Positions 30,953-41,221 of a DNA stretch of 41,221 bases are shown one piece after another. The DNA is from Haplosporangium gracile (Eukaryota; Mortierellomycota; Mortierellomycetes; Mortierellales; Mortierellaceae): NCBI GenBank assembly GCA_015499985.1, contig JAAAUF010000235.1, positions 1-41,221 on the forward strand, read 5' to 3'. Within the stretch, counting starts at the first letter, position 1. Every line of letters begins with the position of its first letter. The notes under the pieces are model-generated. The model saw nothing but the letters and a program-made list of their open reading frames with translations, was not told the DNA's origin and ran no database searches. A program made the translations under genes and the position numbers.

Positions 30953-33141
30953 ATGAGCTATGCCAGAGTGAACAACGCAAGCGACAGCGAGGATGAGGCT
31001 TCCAACAACACCAACACCATCCCATCCGCCATCCACTCGGCACCTCCGCCCCCACGTACCCGGCGGGCTGACTCAGTCGCAGCTGCAACACTGGCAGCCT
31101 TGACAGGGAGAGGCACTGGTAGCCGTCAGGGATATAGCCGCTTAGACGAAGCTGACGATGATGCAGGAGGATCCCCTATGCAAGTGCCAGTCAGTGCAAG
31201 GGTTGACCAGCGGCGCCAAGAAGACGAACAACCACATGAACAAGCAGGCCAGAGTCGACGGCCGAGTCAGGAGCAAGTGCAGGAGTCCAGGACGAAAGAG
31301 AATGCTGACTTGGAGATCAACATTCGGTTCGGAGAGGGACAGGATCTGAGTCTACGGGTTCTGAGGATAGATACCATAGAGCAAGTCAAGGACAAAGTAA
31401 GTCTAATTGGGTCATGAAGAAAGACATTAAAATACAGTTGCCAAAGCTTACAATCAGATCGAATAGAATATTTACACGTTTCTTTCTTGGACATTTCTCT
31501 CAACTCTTGCTGGTAGATAAAAGAGGCCCGGCCCTCGATTGAGAACAAGTACTTGCGACTGATTCACTCCGGCAAGATATTGGTCGACAACAAGACCTTG
31601 ATCGAGTCATTGCCAAAATCGCTCTTCACCCAAGTCGAAGTGCCTTACCAACACCATCAGTCACGACTTTCATCATCCGTCGAGGCTGTTGAAGCTGCAG
31701 CTAACAACATCCTAGCAGGAATCGCCTCCAGGACGAGCGGAGAAAAGTCGACACCGCCAACCATCAGGACACATACTTCGTTGGGATCTATCTTACCGAC
31801 TCATGTCTCCACCATGACAACATCTAATACAACCTCTACACTGCCATCGCCACCGCTATCAACAACAACAGCAACAGCCACACATCCGCTTTCGTCTGGC
31901 GGTGGTGGCGGTCATACAGTAATCGATATACCTTCTGATACTTCGAGTCACGGCAACAACAAGAACTCGAGGTCGACCTCGACCATTAGCATACCCGTCC
32001 AAACAGGACCTATTTATTTCTTATGCTCGCTTTCAGACTTTCCGCCTGCACAGTCGGCGGGCCCTACGGCGGTGAAAAAGGGCAAAGCTGTGGCAACCGG
32101 TGTAGGCAGCAACAGCAACAACTATACAAGCGGAAGGCTGCGGAGAGATGGGTCAAGCCGACCATCCAGGAGTCATGGTTTGAATGCATCCCACATACCG
32201 TCACAATCAAGCAGTTCAGCAGCAGCAGCAGCAGTACGAGTTGGTGCATCGAGTCCATTGTCACTCCCGGGAAGTAGTGGTGGTGTTAGTAGTAGTAGTA
32301 GACGGCAAGGATCTCGACACCGTCGCGGGGATGGCAGAGCGAGCGAGGATGAGGAGGATGAAACACGAGTTGGAGGCGAGGATGATGAAGAAGAGGAAGA
32401 GGAGGAGGAGGAGCTTTCGCCTATTATGGCTCCACAAGCCACAGGATTTGATCGGCTACGGGAAGCTGGATTCAGCGAGGACGAGATCCGGTCGATCCGA
32501 CGACAGTTTCATGCGAGTCGAGGGACTGTCACGTCCACAGTGGGTGAAAACGGTATTGCAGTAGGCCTGGATCAGGACGAGGATGCGAGTGCGAGGGCAA
32601 GGCGGATCGAGGAAGAGTGGATTGATCAACATGGCGCTGAGACACTACCTGAAGGACGTAAGTTTTTTTTTTATTGTTTATTGTTGGTCTGTTCGTCCTC
32701 TTTTCTTAGAATGTGGCATGTGATATGTTTGCAAGAGTTGGATATGGTTTTTGTGGATCCAAGAGCATGGTGTATTTTTGTACATGAACGAATGAATATT
32801 AAAAACGGACTTTGTGTTCCTTTTTTTCTATTACATCATTTAACCAATAGTGGAGGGTAGCTATGGCGAGATGGTATGGGGTCTGATGCTTGGCTTCTTC
32901 ATGGGTCTGATCGTGCTGTTCTGGTTCAAGGAGGCGACCTTTTCACGACGGCAGCAGATGGGTAAGTGTGCTCTTGTTTCGCTCTGGAGATGCTGGCTGT
33001 TGGATGTTTATCATTGAATACTCAAGCAACTCGTGCTGACCAATATCTTTTTTCTTCTCCTCTCTCATTTGTCTGCGGATAGGAATCATTGCGGGCATGA
33101 TGATCAACGTTGGGTTTGGCGTGCTCCACCTTTATTACTGA
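30953..33141 (+). CDS. dsc3: DSC E3 ubiquitin ligase complex subunit 3-like (DUF2407)
   Basis: Dsc3 is a membrane subunit of the Golgi/endosome Dsc E3 ligase, which in fission yeast drives SREBP cleavage. Exons 30953-31396, 31517-32657, 32851-32961, 33083-33141; 584 residues. Residues about 118-185 form a ubiquitin-like fold (ADLEINIRFGEG..DTIEQVKDK, YLRLIHSGKIL). A Ser/Gly-rich linker and an acidic run (about 437-450) follow. The DUF2407 C-terminal block starts near 459 (GFDRLREAGFSEDEI, EEEWIDQHG). Two C-terminal TM helices follow at about 536-554 and 567-582. The protein ends HLYY. Domain order and the paired C-terminal TMs match Dsc3. The linker is longer than I would expect from ascomycete homologues. 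Confidence 0.82.
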
Positions 33142-33589
33142 GCAGCGCTCAAAAAAATTAGAAGTTGTTGTAATTCGTCAGGTGACTGGGAGCGCAATAG
33201 AAAAACGATCAGCTGCTCGCTGTTTGAATCCTTTTTTTTTTTTCTTTTTCTTTTTCTTCTTCTTCTTCCTCTTCATCCAATTCTTCTTCTCCTTCCACTC
33301 CACTCACACCACTACCAACAGCGACAGCAACAACAACCATCCCCATACAAACAAAAACAAACAAAAACAAAAAGCAAAGACACATCGTCTCAATTCATTT
33401 GCTCCCCTTTTTCTCGTCTTCCGAGTCCGCCTTCGCACCAACTTCCGACAATTTATTCAAATAACCGTCCTTGAACGCGCAACAACACAACCCTATTTTT
33501 TTTTCTTTCACTTTTCCTCTCTTTCCTTTTCTTATTACTTTCATTACCCGTAACGCAACAACAACAACACACAACCGACAGCAGGAACA

Positions 33590-35242
33590 ATGTCGACACC
33601 TTCTCGCCGCCGTCTGATGAAAGACTTTAAGCGTCTGCAGAGCGATCCTCCAGGCGGTATCTCGGGCGCACCATGCTCTGACAACATCATGCTCTGGAAC
33701 GCCGTCATTTTTGGACCAGGTAAACCTCAATGCAGAACGTCTTTGTTATATTGTTCACAATGGAGAAGAGAGGGTTAAAAGAAGGACACATGGTGGAGAG
33801 ACTTCTCATTGTCTCTTGGTGGGGTGTTTGTGGTTGCGGAAATAAGTGGACTCAGGAATCCGAAAACGAATGAAGAGTAGCGAACAGAAATGTGAATCCC
33901 TTTTTTCTTATTGTTCATTTGCCCAGCCTTTATTCTCTTATTGTCCATCAAGCGACTACACACACAGTGTCGATAAGAGGTGCCTTGCGTTGTGGTGTGG
34001 TGTGTGGTTGCTCAGTGTCCTTTTTTTGTCAAACCAGCTAACAAAAGTGAAGTATGAAAAAAAAAACATTTAACCGCAGCGGGCTGTGTTCAGCAAAACA
34101 AAAGCACTTGACCCTCTCCCGCCTCCAAGTCGAGTAGGACACAACAACAGCAACCAAAGCAAAAGAACGCAGCGCAACTTGTTGTTTTAGCCCCTAGGAC
34201 ATTTAGCTCTCCTCTTTTTTTATTATTACTTTTGCGCTTATGCAAACTGGAGAAGGAAATCAGATAAATGTGGGTTGTGCATGGACTGGCGCGGAGAAGG
34301 CAGGGCAGGGCAAATGGCATGGTAGGGCAAGAGGTGAGGCGAACACAATATAGGTAAAGGGCTGGGCAAATTGTCAACGCAAGGCGGGAAAGAGAGTTCA
34401 AGAACATAAACTACAAAAAAAAAAGGAGATTGATCTGGTCCTCCCTCCCTTTTTCTCTACTTGTGCCCAGTCTAGCATCAGACGCATCGCAGTGCTTTTT
34501 GGATCAGGAGATAGAAAGAGGAGTGAGACAGAAGAAGAGAGAGAAGAGAGCCGTACAACGAAGCGCAAATGACATCGGGGGATACACAATGCAAAAGAAG
34601 AAAAAAACACCTAAGCAATGATGCACCAAAAATGCAGAGCAAAAGAAAAAGAAAGAGGACCAAATCGAATCATCTCCGCTTACCTTCTCCATTCTCCATG
34701 TATCATCAACTCTACCTTTTTTTTTTGCTCTTTTGTTCTTTGGATCTATGCCGCCTCTTCTGTTGCTCTTTCCTTCTTAATTTCTATTATCGCGTAGTTT
34801 GTCTATTTTGTCCGCATTGAATTGGCTTTACAAAGTTGCTAAGCAACGTCGTTGTCTCTGTTTTGCTTACTAAATATGACCCATCCTTCTTTCAAAATTA
34901 ATCATATCTTTATTAGGCGATACTCCGTTTGAGGACGGGACGTTCAAGTTACTCCTCCAGTTTGACGAGACCTACCCAAACAAACCACCAACTGTCAAGT
35001 TTGTGTCTAAAATGTTCCATCCGAACGTCTATGCGAATGGGGAGCTGTGTCTGGATATCCTGCAGAACCGATGGTCGCCCACCTACGATGTGGCAGCGAT
35101 CCTAACCTCGATCCAGTCCCTTCTTCACGATCCCAACCCCAACTCCCCCGCCAATGCCGAGGCTGCCAACCTCTACCGGGAGAACCGTAAGGAGTACACG
35201 CGTCGTGTTCGTGAGATCGTAGAAACCTCCTGGGAGTCGTAA
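33590..35242 (+). CDS. RAD6: Ubiquitin-conjugating enzyme E2, RAD6/UBC2
   Basis: E2 for PCNA ubiquitination (with Rad18) and histone H2B monoubiquitination (with Bre1), nuclear. Two exons, 33590-33719 and 34917-35242, give 151 residues, the usual RAD6 length. The N-terminus [17 protein letters not shown], the [10 protein letters not shown] and MFHPNVY motifs, the active-site Cys88 in [15 protein letters not shown], and the C-terminus [10 protein letters not shown] are all diagnostic. There is no acidic tail, as in Rad6 proteins outside budding yeast. The intron is 1197 nt, ten times longer than others here, and splits the codon of Gly44. The gene lies 449 bp downstream of the DSC3 stop on the same strand and converges with DBP5. 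Confidence 0.95.
33720..34916 (+). other. 1197-nt intron of RAD6
   Basis: GTAAAC donor and TATTAG acceptor, joining in phase. The content includes homopolymer runs, CA-rich and GA-rich tracts. Open frames inside (for example 34090-34407 and 34478-34692, minus) are low-complexity and unconvincing. An intronic small RNA cannot be excluded by eye. Confidence 0.8.
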
Positions 35243-35537
35243 AACGGACACAAGAGACAACAACGACATCAACATCTACAATCAACACCATTAAACAAAC
35301 ACCCAACAAGCAACGAAACAGGAGCAAAAGCCCTCGTCTTACTTCTCTTCCTCTTGCCTCCAAGTATGTCTGCCTCGCGCTCTTGCTCTTCTCAATCTTT
35401 TACCCCACCTCCGATCTGATCGATTGAAAAATTTGCAGGATACAAAAAACGCAACAGGAGGTCAAAACGGAGAAGCTTAGACGAACAGACATGAGCGACA
35501 GGACATTTTTAGCATTACATGTGGAGCAATAGCTTTC

Positions 35538-35543
35538 AATAAA
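35538..35543 (+). terminator. AATAAA polyadenylation signal, RAD6
   Basis: AATAAA about 296 nt after the RAD6 stop, within the 480-bp convergent space before the DBP5 stop. Confidence 0.4.
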
Positions 35544-35722
35544 GGTGGCCCACTCTTTTTTTTTCTTCTTTGCAATCGTGAACCGGGATCTTTCTTGCAA
35601 AAAATGATCTTACAGTTATTTATATTTTTATTGGTGGTTTAAAAACAACTAAAAAAAGGGGATTTTGTGTGTTCTTTGGTTGTGTGGGGGTGATATGAGG
35701 AAAAGAATAAAAACGATCCGAC

Positions 35723-38274
35723 CTAGGTAGACTTCATGGCCTTCTTGATGATCTCTTCGGCCTCATCAAGGTCGTCGGGGAGGGCAACCATCTTTCGATC
35801 GAAATGGGCCTCGATATCGTTCATGACCTGCATTGACTTGTTGTCATGTACAAAGTTGACCGAGACACCGGTGCGGCCAAAACGACCCGTACGACCGATA
35901 CGGTGGAGGTAAGTCTCAGGGTCGGGGCGGCCATACTGATCTGTGGGCATGTCATAGTTGACCACCATGTTGACGTTGGCAATGTCGATACCACGGGCGA
36001 TAACGTTGGTTGTGATCAGGACCTTGGATTTTCCGGCACGGAACGAGTCAATGACTTCGTCACGCTGTGCAGCCTCTAGCTTTCCATGCAGCGAGACGAC
36101 GGCATGGTGCTTCTCCGACATCTTTTGCGCAATCTCGTCCGCAGTCTCACGTTTCTATTTGAGGAGGGTTGCCGTCATAATATATAAAAATTCTGTTGAT
36201 AACCGTCTCTCTTTTGTTTGGTGCCTGTAACGAATATTAGCGCCACAATCTTAAGAAAAAGAGCTTTTACCTTGACGAAGATGATGGACTGGGAGACGGT
36301 GAGGAGGGAGTAGAGACCGACCAAAATGTCGTATTTTTGGTTCTTGTTCTCCTTGGACTGGCTACGGCAGTCGACATAGAATTGCTTGATGCCGTCTACA
36401 GAGAGCTCTTCAGGCTTGAGGGTGATCTCGTTAGCCTTGGGGGCGATCTCGTGGGCGAACTGACGGACACGATCGGCCCAAGTGGCCGAGAAAAGAACGA
36501 TCTGGCAGTCGCGGGGCAAAAGTCTACATTCACGCAAGAAGTAACTTGTTAGCACTGACATTCTACATTCAAAACATAGTGCAGATCTAAAGATTAATTA
36601 GAAACCAAATTTCATTTCTTTTATACCTCTTTAAGTTGCGGCTCTGATCGCCGAGACCCTGCATGTCCAACATGTTATCGGCCTCGTCCAAAACGTAGAG
36701 GCGGATGTTCTTGGCGTCAATGACACGACGCTTGATCAAATCAGAGACGGTACCGGGGGTACCGACAATGATGTGCGAATTGACCTTGGGAGGCAAGTTC
36801 TCGTCCTTGATAGCCTGGGCAGTGGTGACCTGGGTAAACTTGCCCATCTCCTGAATGACCTCCATGGTCTGACGTGCCAACTCACGCGAAGGCGACAAAA
36901 CCAAAGCCTAGAAGGAAAAAGTGATTAAATAAAAGGTAAGTCTACTAGTCGCTCCTTTGGCAGCACTTGATTGCTCCTTCAGTTGCCTTTCCTGAGATTA
37001 GCAAAGCAATTGTTACCTGAGGGGCGTGGAGGTCGTAGTTGATGCGGCTCAAGATGGTAAGAGCAAAGGCAGCAGTCTTTCCGGTTCCAGACTGGGACTG
37101 AGCAATCATGTTCCTGGGACTGATATTCGATTATGACAACGTAAGAAAAGAAAAAGAGATGGTATTGTTAGTAAGGTGCAGGACAGGGTTACAAGTCCAG
37201 AATCAGTAATCCTCCATGCGCATCGGAGAACTCCAAGTACAATCCATTGTGAATCTACGTACGGGTTCTGCAAAAGCAGGGGCAGGGCGCGCTCCTGGAT
37301 CTTGGAGGGCTTGGCGAACTTCATGTTGTAGATACCCTTGAGCAAGTCCTCGTGGCTTTTCATTATTCAAGAGTGAGAGAGGAATGACATGATAATTAGC
37401 TTCGAAAATATGTGACGCGCGTGAACAATAACAAGCAAGAGTCAAGTACTATGGCGCTGAATAACAAGGGTGTAGGTCGGACTTACAGACCAAGTTCCTC
37501 AAAAGACTTTGCAGAGTAAAGAGGAGAGTTGGCGTCGGCCTGTTGGTCGGCCAGCTTGACGACGACGCTGTACGAAGACTCAAGTAAGTCAGTGGCACGC
37601 TCCTCAGCAGTCAGGACCTCTAATAAAACAAATCGTCGTAACAGGGTCAATTGAAGGTTATGCATAAAAGTCAACTCAAAAGAGTGAGATTTTTTTTGTA
37701 TTTTTTGGGAGGAAGTACCACACATCTTTCTTTAGTAGCAAAGTAGTTGCATTGAACCTCCTTCGGAGGGTAGATTGGACTAGGAGTATAATTACCATCG
37801 GCAGCATCTTCGGCAGGGCCGGTGCTCAAGTTCTTGAGGTCGTTGGCGACTACAGAGGGAAAGTGTAGGGGGGATTGAGATACCATAAAAGTACACAACG
37901 AGAAGGTCAGCACGCTAAACAAAAAGAGTTTTTTAACATGAATCGCAAACAAACACATTGATGGCCTGATCAAATGGATTACATACTTTGTTCGGTAGAC
38001 TGGTCGGCTGTTTAGTTGACATAAGGATTGGAGACAAAGGGATGTGAGGGAAAGGGATTGGGGTTGGGTTGTTGGTTTTTTTTTTTTATGTTTTTATGGG
38101 TCAGCGATGAGTTGTAGTTGATGATGAAAGGAGAGGGTGGATTCGTTCTCGGACATTCATTGGGAAGAAAAAGGGCATGATCAACTACGGACGCTGTGAC
38201 GAAGAGGAGAGTCAAAGGGAGAGAGTCGCTGGCATTGTCTATATTTTTTGCTCTTTTCTTTCGTTACCTGACAT
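35723..38274 (-). CDS. DBP5: DEAD-box RNA helicase DBP5 (mRNA export)
   Basis: ATPase that remodels mRNPs at the cytoplasmic face of the nuclear pore, activated by Gle1/InsP6. Nine exons: 38268-38274, 37987-38007, 37796-37849, 37487-37619, 37263-37355, 37017-37113, 36627-36907, 36271-36523, 35723-36154; 456 residues, every junction in phase. Motifs: Q motif [13 protein letters not shown]; motif [11 protein letters not shown] (107-116); Ia [19 protein letters not shown] (209-212); SAT (241-243); ARGID (366-370); [11 protein letters not shown] (397-407). The order and the [15 protein letters not shown] block fit Dbp5. The first exon is 7 nt (ATG TCA G) and the second 21 nt. Starting instead at the ATG at 38022 puts the next exon out of frame, which supports the microexon model. 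Confidence 0.92.
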
Positions 38275-38969
38275 GTTGTTATGTGTTGTGTGTATGTGTG
38301 CGTTTCTTGTGCAAAGGGGGGAGTAGAAGGGAAGGTTGTGCAAGGAAGAGGAAGAACAAAGAATGAAAGAAGAAATAAGAAGGGTGATAGACGACAAAAG
38401 AAAGAAGGACAAAAGGGACGAACAGACCGCGCTCACACTTTGTACAAAAAAGGGAACCAACTGCTTTGCCACCCATCTATCAGAGGGACATAAGCCACAT
38501 ATCTTCCACTCAAGTGGATTGATGGTTTTGATCCACATGGAAAAAAGAGCTGTGTTCACGACCCACCAGATCACAGCTTTAAGAAACAAAGCGAAAAAAA
38601 AGAGAGGTCGCCTTGCTGGTCGATTGTCCTGAATGCTCAGTCTTGTTTACTCTTGTAAAAATAAGCTTCCTTTTCGTCATCTTCTCCAAGCGTCCTCCGT
38701 CGCCGTTCTACAGCATTCTTTTTCAAGTTTTTAAACAGCTACGTCTCCATGCCTGAACACACTCATCACCAATGAATCACAATACCAGTCAATTTCTGAC
38801 AACATATAGTGGTCGATTATGAATTGAGTATGCACGATGCGAAAGAGAAAGGCAACGAAAGCACTTGGTACCTTTCTGTCTCTCTTCACTCGTCCAAATT
38901 GGTGAAGAATGCGTATTCGAACAGTAATGCTTCACAAGCTGCAAATGATATTTGTTAATGTGAGAATGA
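38275..38969. other. DBP5 promoter side and CsbD 3' side
   Basis: No gene supported. On the plus strand 38340-38410 is A/G-rich, that is, a pyrimidine-rich leader on the DBP5 coding strand. Confidence 0.5.
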
Positions 38970-38975
38970 TTTATT
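38970..38975 (-). terminator. AATAAA polyadenylation signal, CsbD-like gene
   Basis: AATAAA on the minus strand about 110 nt past the CsbD-like stop codon. Confidence 0.5.
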
Positions 38976-39085
38976 TACAGAGAGAAAAAAAAAGAAAGAT
39001 AGAGGGAAAGCATGGGCATGCTGTTAGTAATAATCCTGAAGATGGGTAGGGTACTAGGCTCTCAGAGTCCAAAAGAAATATCGCC

Positions 39086-39370
39086 TTAGACGTTGCGCTC
39101 GACGTTGCCGAGGGCTTGATTGGCAGCTCCCTTGGCCTGGAGGGTAGGGTTTCCGACGACAGATCCGACGGCGGACTGGATGTTGCCCTGGATGGAGTGG
39201 CCGACACCCTCGGCGTGGATCTTGGCATCGGCGGCCTTCTGGGCAATCTCTCCCTGAGTCTTTTGGGCGGCACCTTCGCCAGCGAGGGTGGGGTTTCCGA
39301 TAGCCTCTCCGATGGTCTGCTTGGCGCCTCCGATGACCTGGTTAGCGCTGTTCTGCAGTCTGTCAGCCAT
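39086..39370 (-). CDS. CsbD-like stress-associated small protein
   Basis: An intronless ORF of 94 residues starting MADRLQNSANQVIGGAKQTI. It contains two CsbD-like halves with repeated GNPTLAGEGAAQKTQGE and GNPTLQAKGAANQALGN, a strongly helical, Gln/Ala-rich composition, and no signal peptide. In bacteria CsbD is a general stress protein of unclear biochemistry. Fungal relatives are often annotated as CsbD-like or as mismatched base pair and cruciform DNA recognition proteins; their role is poorly known. The strong G/C preference at codon third positions, unlike the array genes, suggests high expression. It is transcribed divergently from GTR1 across a 900-bp spacer. Confidence 0.85.
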   Translation of the reverse strand: MADRLQNSANQVIGGAKQTIGEAIGNPTLAGEGAAQKTQGEIAQKAADAKIHAEGVGHSIQGNIQSAVGSVVGNPTLQAKGAANQALGNVERNV

Positions 39371-40274
39371 TGTGTGTTGGAGTAGTTGGATTGGAAGGGA
39401 GGAAGAGGAGTGTGTATTTGTTGGTTTGCTAGGTTGGTTGGAATTGTCAAAGTTGTAGTTGTTGATGAGGAATTTGGGACGAGAAAAGCTGTCTTTTTAT
39501 ATTAGCGCTAGTGTTGAACTCTCTTTTCCTGTCCATTGCTCGTCCAGCCAACCTCAGTGTGGATCGAGTGCCCTTTAGGTGCAATGATGCAATAGGCATG
39601 TTCCCTGGTACCTATATCAAACGATTCATTGGTGCCTGAACAAGTAGAGGGACAAGTCGCGTATATTAGTGACATCCAAATGACATCACCAAATACTGTG
39701 CCCCAGATATAAAGAAGAGAGGGTAGGCAAACACACATGGATGTGATTCGACCCTAAGCTGAAGGGTGCTTTCTTGCTTGTCGGCGGTATAGAGGGACTG
39801 TTATTTTATCTACAGGGATAGAAAACTCATCCAATTGCGTCAGAAAAACCTGTCAATACCTCATCCCGATAATACGGCGCCTCGTCTTCACCTCTTTTCT
39901 CGCATCTCCTCTTTTTCTCAATTTATCTTACATGGAACGTGACTTTAACTTTCAGCGTTTTCAAATGACCATGGCCTTTTTTATTAGACTGACCGAGCTA
40001 ACTAGGCCATCTACAGTATGCAAGCTTAGCGTCAGGTACCACGTTTAGGCCATGTTGCAACACAGCACATGCACGTGACCTATCCAACATTCGACGACTG
40101 CTCGTTTTTTCACTTTTCTGTTCAGCGTGAGCACAAGAGAGCAGACAGCATCTGTCTTGTCCATCCACCTATCTTCGACATTCTCTCTCCCTCACACTAC
40201 ACCTCGCGACCTTCGACGCACCAAGCACACACACATACACTTGCGTTCATTCACAGAGCAACTCACAGCCAGCC
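39371..40274. other. Divergent promoter region, CsbD-like gene and GTR1
   Basis: No gene supported. TTTTTATATT at 39493-39502 would lie upstream of the CsbD-like gene on its strand (AATATAAAAA). A C/A-rich leader precedes the GTR1 ATG. Confidence 0.5.

Positions 40275-41221
<947 letters not shown>

Noticed and set aside
34090..34692. Minus-strand ORFs inside the RAD6 intron as a nested gene
   Set aside because: Low-complexity Cys/Phe/Ser-rich translations of pyrimidine tracts; no family features or splice-supported extension.
27823..35242. ERF2, DSC3 and RAD6 as a functional gene cluster for protein modification
   Set aside because: They act in different compartments and pathways, and the spacing is ordinary for a compact fungal genome; adjacency alone is not evidence.
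38020..38022. ATG at 38022 as the DBP5 start
   Set aside because: Splicing from its GTATGT donor to the next exon gives a frame that stops immediately. The 7-nt plus 21-nt exon model keeps every phase.

Overview
The window is nuclear DNA of a filamentous fungus. Genes have many short GT-AG introns, use the standard code and encode typical fungal housekeeping proteins (RAD6, DBP5, an ERF2-type DHHC acyltransferase, DSC3, GTR1). An early-diverging fungus of the Mortierella type fits best, because expanded families of signal-less proteins with one membrane segment and a Tyr/Pro/Gln-rich tail are familiar there. That placement rests on recognition, not on a marker gene. All exon coordinates were worked out by hand from splice signals, reading phase and paralogue alignment.

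Left two thirds (1-26340): a same-orientation (minus strand) tandem array of one membrane-protein family. Intact copies are copy 1 (cut by the left window edge), copy 3 (7876-9879), copy 5 (14932-16850), copy 7 (21328-23354) and copy 8 (24654-26337). Between them lie decayed copies: 2 (3022-4030), a frameshifted TM-plus-tail piece (5280-5795), 4 (11423-13257), a detached tail piece (17937-18120) and 6 (18400-20050). Each full copy has a ~345-residue N-terminal domain with a conserved Cys pair and beta-propeller-like repeats, one TM helix followed by Arg-rich residues, and a 120-180-residue low-complexity tail ending in a PQ(Y/F/H)(I/V) motif. Intron positions split the array into a left subfamily (1, 3, 4, 5) and a right one (6, 7, 8). 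Copies 4 and 5 share a 290-bp block differing at only three positions, although the rest of copy 4 is wrecked. The array looks like a birth-and-death locus with gene conversion. Two convergent small secreted-protein genes, both broken by in-frame stops, sit inside it (6121-6950).

Right third (27823-41221): dense conserved genes. In order: an ERF2-like palmitoyltransferase (+), a DSC3-like subunit of the Dsc E3 ligase (+), RAD6/UBC2 with a 1.2-kb intron (+), DBP5 (-) with 7-nt and 21-nt first exons, a CsbD-like stress protein (-), and GTR1/RagA (+), which runs off the right edge inside an intron. Three of these act in protein modification (lipidation, Golgi/endosome ubiquitination, nuclear ubiquitination), but I see no evidence that they form a functional cluster.

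The possible undescribed system is the tandem receptor-like family: linear motifs are conserved in the cytoplasmic-type tail while repeat number, introns and copy integrity turn over rapidly.
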